DNA of 64,000 nt from CAZQVN01 sp964596775 (GTDB lineage Bacteria; Eisenbacteria; RBG-16-71-46; JABDJR01; JAWXBZ01): assembly GCA_964596775.1 (NCBI GenBank), contig CAZQVN010000018.1:1-64000 (forward strand). The letters are read 5' to 3'. Positions 8,100 to 14,196 of this stretch are shown one piece after another. Below the pieces are notes generated by a model. It had not been told where the DNA came from. It made no database searches and saw only the letters and a program-made list of their open reading frames with translations. Within the stretch, counting starts at the first letter, position 1; the number at the start of each line of letters is the position of its first letter. A program made the position numbers and the translations under genes.

Positions 8100-9978
8100 C
8101 GGTCTTCGTTGTTCCTCCGACGAGATGCGGCAGACGGACAAGAAGAAGCGCCCCGGTTTCGGGCCGGTTCGAGGCGGTCACGTAGCCTCCCAGTTGATCC
8201 ACGATGCGGCGGACGATGGACAGGCCAAGACCCGTTCCGTCCTGGCGTCCCGAAAAGAACGGCTCGAACACCCGGGGAAGCACCTCCGCGGCAAACCCGG
8301 GCCCTTCATCCTCCACGGTGCAGTCGATCCATGCCCGCCCCGGCTCCTGTACCGCGGCGGTGGAGATGATCACCCGGCCGCCGGGCGCCGAATGTTGCAG
8401 CGCGTTGAGTATCAGGTTCTGGAACACCTGCACCAGGCGACCCCGATCCACGAGGATCTGCGGCAGCCCGGGACTTTCGCGCACCTCGATCGTTACGCCG
8501 CCGTTGCGGGCCGTTTCCGATAGAGTTTCGACGGCATCCCGGATCAGCTCCGCCAGGTCCGCCCGGGTTGGAAAATACGGGCTCGGCTTCCCGTAGTCCA
8601 GCAGCTGCTCCATCAGGGCCGAGAGGCGGTTCACGCCGCCCCTCAGCACGGCCAGGTAGCGACTCTCCTCCGGGGATCCCCCGAACCGCGCCTCGAAGGC
8701 ATCGATCGACGCGGATATCGTGAACAGGGGATTGCGGACCTCGTGCGCAACGCCGGCCACGAGCGACCCCATGGCCGATATCGATTCGCTGCGGAGGAGC
8801 GTCTGCTGGAGATCCACGATCCTCGTGATGTCGCGGATGAGGACGAGCGTCCGCTCCGGAGCCGGCCGGCCGGCGTCTATGAAGCGGACCTCCACTTCCC
8901 AGCTCCGCCCCAGGCCGGTATCCTCGATGGTCCGCATCGCCCCCCGGCGCGTCTCGATCAGCTCGTCGCGGAGCCGGGCGGCGGTGAGCCAAGGTTCGAT
9001 GAGCCATGAGCCGTCGGTGCGAATCCTGGATAGACCGGGGTCGCCGGACTCGAGCAGGGCGGCGGCGGACCGGTTCAGGTTGCGGATGCCCCCATCCGGG
9101 TCGAGAATGAGGATGGCCGACTCGACCGCGTCGAACGTGGCCTGCCAGTTCTCCGACGCCCGCTCCAGTTCGGAGTGCATCCGGGCACTCTCGGCGGCGG
9201 CATTTCTCCGGCTTGTCACGTCCCGGAAGCTCCAGACACGTCCCCGGTGCTCCCTGCTGATGCTGTGCGGCTGGGAATAGCGCTCGAAAACCCGGCCGTC
9301 CCTGAACTCGATCGTGTCGAAGCTTTCCGGAGGGTTCAACCGGAACAGCTCCCCGATGCGGTTGAGAAATCCCTCCGGATCCGCGAGCTTGTCCAGAACG
9401 AAGGAGCGGGCCCGCTCGTCATCCTTCGACGCGGCGATCTCTTCGGGCAGCCCCCACATCTCGAGAAACTTCCGGTTGTAGAGAAGAATCCGCCCCTGGC
9501 TGTCGGCCACCAGGAGTCCGTCCGCCGTGGCCTCGAGCGTGGCCCGGAGGGCGGCCACCGACGACTCCAGGTCGAGGATGTTCGGCAGCCCCTCCATGAG
9601 CCGGATCCTCCGCTCCTCGCTTTCCGCGAGGGAGCGCTCCCGGGAGTGGCGCCGGTGGGCGACAAGCACGGACACGGCGCCGAACAGGAGAATGCCGGCA
9701 TGGGCGATCCAGTGGTCGGGCGAGCCCCAGGGAGCGTCGATGAGGCCGAGTCCGAGCCCAAGCACCTGGGCAACGACCACCAGCAGCGCCGTGGTACCGG
9801 GAGACAGGCGGATCGAGGCCAGGGCGGGGCCCAGCGCGAGAAACTCGGTGAGAAGAACGGAGTTCGGCATGAGCCCGTCGGCGACCGCCACGGCGGTCAT
9901 CACGAGAAGGGAGGCGGTCAGCCAGGCGCCGTCCGATGAGCGGTGGTTCGCAGGGAAAGACACCGGGCATCTTAGCAC
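8089..9978 (-). CDS. Membrane sensor histidine kinase with two PAS domains
   Basis: A 629-residue sensor. About four hydrophobic segments fill residues 15-110 (for example AWLTASLLVMTAVAVADGLM, TALLVVVAQVLGLGLGLI, ILLFGAVSVLVAHR). Two PAS domains follow (about 145-270 and 285-395). The HisKA H-box is GVAHEVRNP with His412, and the HATPase domain ends with DGTGLGLSIVRRIVDQLGG. It should phosphorylate the NtrC-type regulator whose gene overlaps its 3' end. The start is a GTG at 9978 with GGGAG 6 nt upstream; GTG 9963 is an alternative. The signal is unknown. Together with the small gene upstream it may form a three-gene operon. Confidence 0.92.
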   Translation of the reverse strand: MLRCPVSFPANHRSSDGAWLTASLLVMTAVAVADGLMPNSVLLTEFLALGPALASIRLSPGTTALLVVVAQVLGLGLGLIDAPWGSPDHWIAHAGILLFGAVSVLVAHRRHSRERSLAESEERRIRLMEGLPNILDLESSVAALRATLEATADGLLVADSQGRILLYNRKFLEMWGLPEEIAASKDDERARSFVLDKLADPEGFLNRIGELFRLNPPESFDTIEFRDGRVFERYSQPHSISREHRGRVWSFRDVTSRRNAAAESARMHSELERASENWQATFDAVESAILILDPDGGIRNLNRSAAALLESGDPGLSRIRTDGSWLIEPWLTAARLRDELIETRRGAMRTIEDTGLGRSWEVEVRFIDAGRPAPERTLVLIRDITRIVDLQQTLLRSESISAMGSLVAGVAHEVRNPLFTISASIDAFEARFGGSPEESRYLAVLRGGVNRLSALMEQLLDYGKPSPYFPTRADLAELIRDAVETLSETARNGGVTIEVRESPGLPQILVDRGRLVQVFQNLILNALQHSAPGGRVIISTAAVQEPGRAWIDCTVEDEGPGFAAEVLPRVFEPFFSGRQDGTGLGLSIVRRIVDQLGGYVTASNRPETGALLLVRLPHLVGGTTKTDGQ

Positions 9979-10017
9979 GACCGGCTCCCGGGGCGGGACG
10001 GGCGCCCCACGTTTCGG

Positions 10018-10188
10018 TCAGCGGCGGCGCATCATGTCGACGGCGGCACAGTCCCCGTTCAGGGGACAGTCCATGTAGCGCCTTCCCAGCGGACAGTCGG
10101 GCAGGTACTGATTTTCCCGGCGGCAGTACTGATTGCCGCGCGGTTCCCGCCTGGAAAAGATGTTCAGGACAAACAGCCAGATCTTCAT
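10018..10188 (-). CDS. Small Cys-containing hypothetical protein
   Basis: A 56-residue ORF beginning MKIWLFVLNIFSRREPRG, so a short hydrophobic N-terminus followed by a polar segment with four cysteines (QYCRRENQ, PDCPLGRRYMDCPLNGDC) and ending in MMRRR. GGAGGG lies about 8 nt upstream of the ATG. It sits 39 bp upstream of the histidine kinase gene on the same strand. No family recognised. The four Cys could bind a metal or form disulfides, but this is inference. It may be a small accessory of the adjacent kinase or a chance ORF; the good ribosome binding site favours the former. Confidence 0.5.
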   Translation of the reverse strand: MKIWLFVLNIFSRREPRGNQYCRRENQYLPDCPLGRRYMDCPLNGDCAAVDMMRRR

Positions 10189-10248
10189 TCCGCGGACCCT
10201 CCACGGAAGTCTTCGGCGCCTCCGTCGCCGGGTACAGCGGAAACGTGT

Positions 10249-10307
10249 CCGGAACACCCCGTAATTGTCCCCGGTATGGGGGTTTCGGGTGTTCGGCCCC
10301 TCTTTTT
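10249..10307 (+). other. Long inverted repeat followed by T-tract in the mglA leader region
   Basis: CCGGAACACCCCG (10249-10261) can pair, with two bulged bases, with CGGGTGTTCGG (10286-10296). An inner CCCC/GGGG pairing is also possible. TCTTTTT follows at 10301-10307. On the plus strand it looks like an intrinsic terminator or attenuator about 100 nt upstream of the GTPase start codon. Confidence 0.35.
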
Positions 10308-10407
10308 CCCAGATTCCACTAAACCCGGCCCGGGATCACGTCGATATGTTTCCTGTTCGGGGTTCATTTTTCACTGGAAACAACTTCAGACACGGAGGCA
10401 ATACTCC

Positions 10408-11667
10408 ATGGTTGTGGTCAGCTACTCGGGGAAGGAAATCAACGCCAAGCTGGTGTATTACGGACCCGGCCTCAGCGGCAAGACCACGAACCTCGAGTTC
10501 ATCTACGACAGCGTTCCCAACACGCACCGCGGCAAGATGGTGTCGATGAAGACCCGCACCGAGCGCACCCTGTTCTTCGACTTTCTCCCGGTGGACCTCG
10601 GGGAAATGGGCGGATTCAAGACGCGCTTCCTGCTGTACACCGTCCCGGGACAGGTCTACTACAATGCGACCCGCAAGCTCGTGCTCCGCGGGGTGGACGC
10701 CGTGGTCTTCGTGGCCGACTCCGGCCGCGGGAAGATGAACGAAAACCTCGAGTCTCTCGAGAACCTGAAGGAAAACCTGCGGGAATACGGCATGGATCTG
10801 GAAAAGATGCCGTGGGTGCTGCAGTACAACAAGCGCGACCTCCCTGACGTGTACACGATCGAGGAGATGGACCAGGCCCTGAATCCGACGAAGGTCCCGA
10901 CCTACGAGGCCGTGGCCACGAACGGTTCCGGCGTCTTCGAGACGTTCAAGGGGATCTCGAAGCTCCTCCTGGAAAAGCTGTCGAAGGAAGTGAAGACCGG
11001 TCCGCGCATGGCGCAGACGGCCAGCGCGGTCCTCGATGCGAAGAAGGCGGCGGAGTCGCCGGCACTCCAGGCGGATGCGCCGGCGGCTGCCGGCGCGGCT
11101 CCGGCGATGAAGGTCGTTCCTCCCGTTCCTCCGGCAGCGACCCCGGCCGCCGCGGCTCCCGACGAACCGGCTCTTCCGAAACAGGCCCCGTCCAAACCGG
11201 CGCCGCCCCGGCAGGCTCCGCCGGTGGCTCCGCCCGTTGCCGCGGAGCCGAAGCGGGAACAGGCGCCCGTCGTGCACGGCGCGTCGATGTCCCAGCCGGA
11301 ACCGGTGCGCATGGAGCGGCCGGTCGAGGAAAAGGTGACGCTCGGAAAGCGGATTGCCCGCCTCTTCGGGATGTCGAAACCGGAACCGGTTTTCGAGGAA
11401 CCCGCGGAAGAGATGCAGCGGGGCCGCAGGACTTCGGACGAAGGGCGGCCCGTGGCCGCGCCGGCCGCGCCGAAGGTTCCGGCGACGCTCGCCAGGGTCG
11501 AAATCGCCGGGACGATCTCCCATCTCCCGGTCCTGGAGCGGAGGGTGCGGGTTCCCGTTCCGGTCCGCATGACGTCGGAGGAACTGCAGCAGGGCGTGAC
11601 CCTGAAGCTGATTCTCGAGGTGGAACTCAGCGCCGAAACGGACGAGGTCGAGCGCACCGGCACCTGA
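10408..11667 (+). CDS. mglA: MglA-type Ras-like GTPase with long Pro/Ala-rich C-terminal extension
   Basis: A 419-residue protein. Residues 1-195 form an MglA-type small GTPase: P-loop GPGLSGKTT (19-27), switch region with TERTLFFDFLPVDLG, PM3-type TVPGQVYYNATRKLVLRG, guanine-specificity motif QYNKRD. Residues about 200-330 are a low-complexity Pro/Ala linker, then a short basic segment (GKRIARLFGMSKPEP), and a C-terminal beta-rich stretch (about 365-419, RVEIAGTISHLPVLERRVRV). MglA proteins set cell polarity for gliding and pilus or flagellar placement; usual length is about 195, so more than half of this protein is extra. ATG 10408 has GGAGG 9 nt upstream. No mglB neighbour is present. A strong terminator follows. 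Confidence 0.88.
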   Translation: MVVVSYSGKEINAKLVYYGPGLSGKTTNLEFIYDSVPNTHRGKMVSMKTRTERTLFFDFLPVDLGEMGGFKTRFLLYTVPGQVYYNATRKLVLRGVDAVVFVADSGRGKMNENLESLENLKENLREYGMDLEKMPWVLQYNKRDLPDVYTIEEMDQALNPTKVPTYEAVATNGSGVFETFKGISKLLLEKLSKEVKTGPRMAQTASAVLDAKKAAESPALQADAPAAAGAAPAMKVVPPVPPAATPAAAAPDEPALPKQAPSKPAPPRQAPPVAPPVAAEPKREQAPVVHGASMSQPEPVRMERPVEEKVTLGKRIARLFGMSKPEPVFEEPAEEMQRGRRTSDEGRPVAAPAAPKVPATLARVEIAGTISHLPVLERRVRVPVPVRMTSEELQQGVTLKLILEVELSAETDEVERTGT

Positions 11668-11693
11668 TCCGGGTCCCGAACACGGTAGACACG

Positions 11694-11727
11694 AAAGCCG
11701 ATCCGCGTAACGCGGGTCGGCTTTTTG
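11694..11727 (+). terminator. Rho-independent terminator after mglA
   Basis: AAAGCCGATCCGCG pairs with CGCGGGTCGGCTTT across a TAA loop with only one imperfect pair, followed by a run of five T. It lies 27 nt after the GTPase stop codon. It is the clearest intrinsic terminator in the window. Confidence 0.9.
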
Positions 11728-11736
11728 ATTTCCGGC

Positions 11737-11765
11737 TTGACGCCCGTGCCCGTGACCCATAACGT
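11737..11765 (+). promoter_or_regulatory. Sigma-70-type promoter for the second TPR gene
   Basis: -35 TTGACG (11737-11742), spacer of exactly 17 bp, -10 TAACGT (11760-11765). It lies just after the mglA terminator and about 50 bp upstream of the TPR start codon, so the TPR gene is probably an independent unit. Confidence 0.55.
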
Positions 11766-11817
11766 GGGGAATGAACGAGCGGTACAGGTTTCTGCCCCTG
11801 CGAAAGGTTTCCTGCGA

Positions 11818-12912
11818 ATGGAACGTGGTGCCACAGTGTCGACCCGGCCCGGAGCCATCCGCGCCGACTCGGGGTCCGACGCGGAAACCCTGTCCGCGGA
11901 GCTGTCGGCCAATCCCCTCGACGCGCGGCTGCGGTCCCGGTTCGCGCGGGCGCTCCTCCGCGAAGGGCGCGGCCAGGACGCGCTCGTCCAGGTGGAGTCG
12001 GCGATCCGCACTGTTTCGGACGATCCCGGCATCCACTTCGATCGCGGCTTCATTCTCGAATCGCTCGGGCAGTCCGCCGAGGCGCTCAGGGCCTACGGCC
12101 GGGCCGTGGATCTCAAACCCGATTACGCCGCCGCCCGGGCCCGGATCGCCGGTCTTCTCGACGCCGCCGGCCGGCGTGTCGAGGCGGTGGAGGCGCTGGA
12201 GCGGGCGCTGCGCATCGAGCCCGACAATGCCACGATGCACTGCAATCTCGGCGTGCTGTTCGGGGAGCTCGGCCGCCGCGAGGAAGCCCGTCACGCGTTC
12301 CGGAAGGCCCTCGAGCTGGACCCGCGGGCCACGGAAGCGTGCCTGAACCTCGCCACGCTGCTTCTCGAGGAGCGGCATCTCGAGGAAGCCCTGGCGCTCC
12401 TCGACCGCGCCCGCGCGTTTTCGCCGGGTGATCCGGCGATCACGTTCCACCGCAGTCTCGTCCTGCTCCGGAAGGGGATGTACGCCGAGGCCGCCGGGGG
12501 ATTCCGCGACTACATCCGGCACAATCCCGGCGACCTGCGGGCTCACTACCACCTGGGAACCGCCCTCAATCGATCCAACGATCTGGACGGGGCGATCGCG
12601 GCTTTCAAGGACGCGGTCCGGATCGACTCCGCGCACCGCCGGACCTGGTACCAGCTCGGCATGGCCTACGACAAGAAGGGGTTGCCCCAGGAAGCCCGCA
12701 AGGCGTACCGCAGGGCCGATGCCGCGGGTCGCCCGGCGGCCGGCGATCCCGAAATCATCCCGGCGTCCCGGCGTGCGGCCGGCGATCCCGAAATCATCCC
12801 GGCGTCCCGGCGTGCGGCCGGCGATCCCGAAATCGTCCCGGCGTCCCGGCGCGCGGCCGGCGATCCCGAAAACGGCCCGGCGTCCCGGCATGCGTCCGGC
12901 GGAGGCCGCTGA
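11818..12912 (+). CDS. TPR protein with C-terminal 13-residue tandem repeats
   Basis: A 364-residue protein. Residues about 25-300 are TPR units (for example SALFRT-like helices, IHFDRGFILESLGQSAEALR, TMHCNLGVLFGELGRREEAR, ITFHRSLVLLRKGMYAEAAG, RAHYHLGTALNRSNDLDGAI, TWYQLGMAYDKKGLPQEAR). The last about 55 residues are four copies of a 13-residue unit with core AAGDPEIIPASRR, encoded by a perfect 39-bp tandem repeat that diverges in its last copy. No signal peptide. ATG 11818 has GAAAGG about 9 nt upstream; GTG codons nearby are alternatives. The repeat tail is unlike the TPR body and probably arose by slippage. Function unknown. It ends 6 bp before uppP. Confidence 0.8.
   Translation: MERGATVSTRPGAIRADSGSDAETLSAELSANPLDARLRSRFARALLREGRGQDALVQVESAIRTVSDDPGIHFDRGFILESLGQSAEALRAYGRAVDLKPDYAAARARIAGLLDAAGRRVEAVEALERALRIEPDNATMHCNLGVLFGELGRREEARHAFRKALELDPRATEACLNLATLLLEERHLEEALALLDRARAFSPGDPAITFHRSLVLLRKGMYAEAAGGFRDYIRHNPGDLRAHYHLGTALNRSNDLDGAIAAFKDAVRIDSAHRRTWYQLGMAYDKKGLPQEARKAYRRADAAGRPAAGDPEIIPASRRAAGDPEIIPASRRAAGDPEIVPASRRAAGDPENGPASRHASGGGR
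12736..12891 (+). repeat. 39-bp in-frame tandem repeat, four units
   Basis: Units at 12736-12774, 12775-12813, 12814-12852 and 12853-12891. Units 1 and 2 are identical, unit 3 differs at two positions (ATC to GTC and a final base) and unit 4 at several. The unit length is a multiple of three, so copy-number change keeps the reading frame of the TPR gene. Confidence 0.9.
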
Positions 12913-12918
12913 CCGCTC

Positions 12919-13731
12919 GTGTCGCCCCTCCATGGTCTCATCCTGGGCCTGGTCCAGGGGTTGACGGAGTTTCTGCCGGTCTCCTCATCGGGGCATCTCG
13001 TCCTGGCGGAAACACTGCTCCGGACCGGCCCTCCGAACGTGGCCTTCGAGGTGTTTCTGCACCTGGCCACGCTTCTCGCCGCCATTCTCGCGCTCCGTCC
13101 GGAACTGACCCGGATTTTCGCGTACCTGTCGTCCTCGTTCGGGATCCGCTGGGTATCGATCCGCTCGGATTCCCTGCGGGAGGGGAAGCGGCTGTTCTGG
13201 TCGCTCATGCTCGGCACGATCCCCGCGGCGGCCGCGGGACTTCTGCTTGAAAAGCACATCGAGGTGTTCTTCCACGATCCGCGCTTTGTCGGGTTCTCGC
13301 TGATCTTCACCGGGCTGGTCCTGTTTTCAACTCGTCTCGCGCCGAAGCGCGGTGGTCCGCTGGAAATGGGTTCGGCTCTGGCCATGGGGCTGGCACAGGC
13401 GCTGGCGCTGCTCCCCGGTGTGTCCCGGTCGGGCATGACCCTCGCGGCGGGGTTGCTCACCGGTGTTCAGCGGGAAAAGGCGGTCCGCTTTTCCTTTCTG
13501 CTGTCGGTGCCGGTGATTCTCGGGGCGGGGATTCTGAAACTGAAGGACGGCTTCGGAGCCACGGGCATGAGCCCGTTGACGCTCGTGATTGCGTTCGTCG
13601 CCGCGTTCCTGTCCGGCGCGCTCGCCATCCAGGTCCTGCTCCGCGTGGTGATCGCGGGGCGTCTTTCGCTGCTCGGCTTCTACTGCCTGCTCGCCGGCGC
13701 GGCGGTGCTGATCCTGATTCCCGCCGCCTAG
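12919..13731 (+). CDS. uppP: Undecaprenyl-diphosphate phosphatase (UppP/BacA)
   Basis: A 270-residue integral membrane phosphatase that recycles undecaprenyl pyrophosphate to the monophosphate carrier for peptidoglycan and surface polysaccharide synthesis. Both family signatures are present: GLTEFLPVSSSGHL (about residues 14-27) and ALLPGVSRSGMTLAAG (about 164-179), with about eight hydrophobic segments. Length matches the family (about 270). The start is a GTG at 12919, 6 bp after the TPR stop codon, so the pair may be co-transcribed. Two GC-rich hairpins follow the stop codon. Confidence 0.96.
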   Translation: MSPLHGLILGLVQGLTEFLPVSSSGHLVLAETLLRTGPPNVAFEVFLHLATLLAAILALRPELTRIFAYLSSSFGIRWVSIRSDSLREGKRLFWSLMLGTIPAAAAGLLLEKHIEVFFHDPRFVGFSLIFTGLVLFSTRLAPKRGGPLEMGSALAMGLAQALALLPGVSRSGMTLAAGLLTGVQREKAVRFSFLLSVPVILGAGILKLKDGFGATGMSPLTLVIAFVAAFLSGALAIQVLLRVVIAGRLSLLGFYCLLAGAAVLILIPAA

Positions 13732-13771
13732 ACGATCAGGCGGACAGCCGGGACGCCCTCGGCGCCCCGGC
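13724..13771 (+). terminator. Two GC-rich hairpins after uppP
   Basis: CCGCCT/AGGCGG (13724-13743, 8-nt loop) overlaps the uppP stop codon. GCCGGGACGCC/GGCGCCCCGGC (13747-13771) has a 3-nt loop and one mismatch. No T-run follows, so these are 3'-end hairpins rather than canonical intrinsic terminators. Confidence 0.4.
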
Positions 13772-13803
13772 GGACGGATCGGACGATTCCGCGGTGCGCG
13801 GAC

Positions 13804-13863
13804 CTAGCGCCTGATCCACCAGAAGATGTCGAAGAAGAGAATGGTGACGATGAGTTCGGTCAT
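13804..13863 (-). CDS. Putative 19-residue hydrophobic membrane peptide
   Basis: The minus strand encodes MTELIVTILFFDIFWWIRR with a stop at 13804-13806. GGAGGG lies 7 nt upstream of the ATG, a better ribosome binding site than many genes here have. The peptide is one hydrophobic helix with a single acidic residue inside and a positively charged C-terminal end, like known bacterial single-helix small proteins. It is not homologous to anything I recognise. It lies alone in the 465-bp gap after uppP. It could be a chance ORF; confidence rests on the ribosome binding site and composition. Confidence 0.35.
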   Translation of the reverse strand: MTELIVTILFFDIFWWIRR

Positions 13864-14132
13864 TCCATGTCCCTCCGGCGCCGGACCCGCCATATCGGGC
13901 CGTGTCCGACTCGCCCTGGTCCCGACCACCCCTCAAGCGCTCCGGGCTTCATGAGCGCAGGCTCCCCCCGGTCCCTCCCTCAGGACGCGTGAGCCGCGTC
14001 GGTCACCAGGGATTGCATATTCCATTCCAGACGGGCGGAATCGCCCGATTTATGAAGAACGATATCATCAAGACGTTGGGGTGCAACGGTTTGTCGTGCC
14101 TGTAAATTCGGAGATTCTTTCGCAGGGATTGG

Positions 14133-14162
14133 GGATCCGGACCCGGTTTCCGGTCCGGATCC
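14133..14162 (-). terminator. Strong hairpin beyond the phosphatase gene
   Basis: GGATCCGGACC (14133-14143) and GGTCCGGATCC (14152-14162) form a perfect 11-bp stem with an 8-nt loop. A second, imperfect CCGGCCGGGC/CCGGCCCGG hairpin lies between it and the stop codon of the minus-strand gene ending at 14197. Neither has a long T-run. Confidence 0.5.
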
Positions 14163-14196
14163 GGCCGGCCGGGCACTTTTGGACCGGCCCGGTTGC

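Larger units (their letters stand above)
13732..14196. other. 465-bp intergenic region between uppP and the SpoIIE-type phosphatase gene
   Basis: Both flanking genes end into this gap. It contains the two uppP-side hairpins, the possible 19-residue peptide gene on the minus strand, a relatively AT-rich patch at about 14040-14125 with no clear gene, and strong inverted repeats at 14132-14190 that lie beyond the phosphatase stop codon. No RNA gene was recognised. Confidence 0.5.

Noticed and set aside
12736..12891. Possible CRISPR-like array
   Set aside because: The units are directly contiguous with no spacers, and the repeat lies in frame inside a coding sequence, so it is a tandem repeat.
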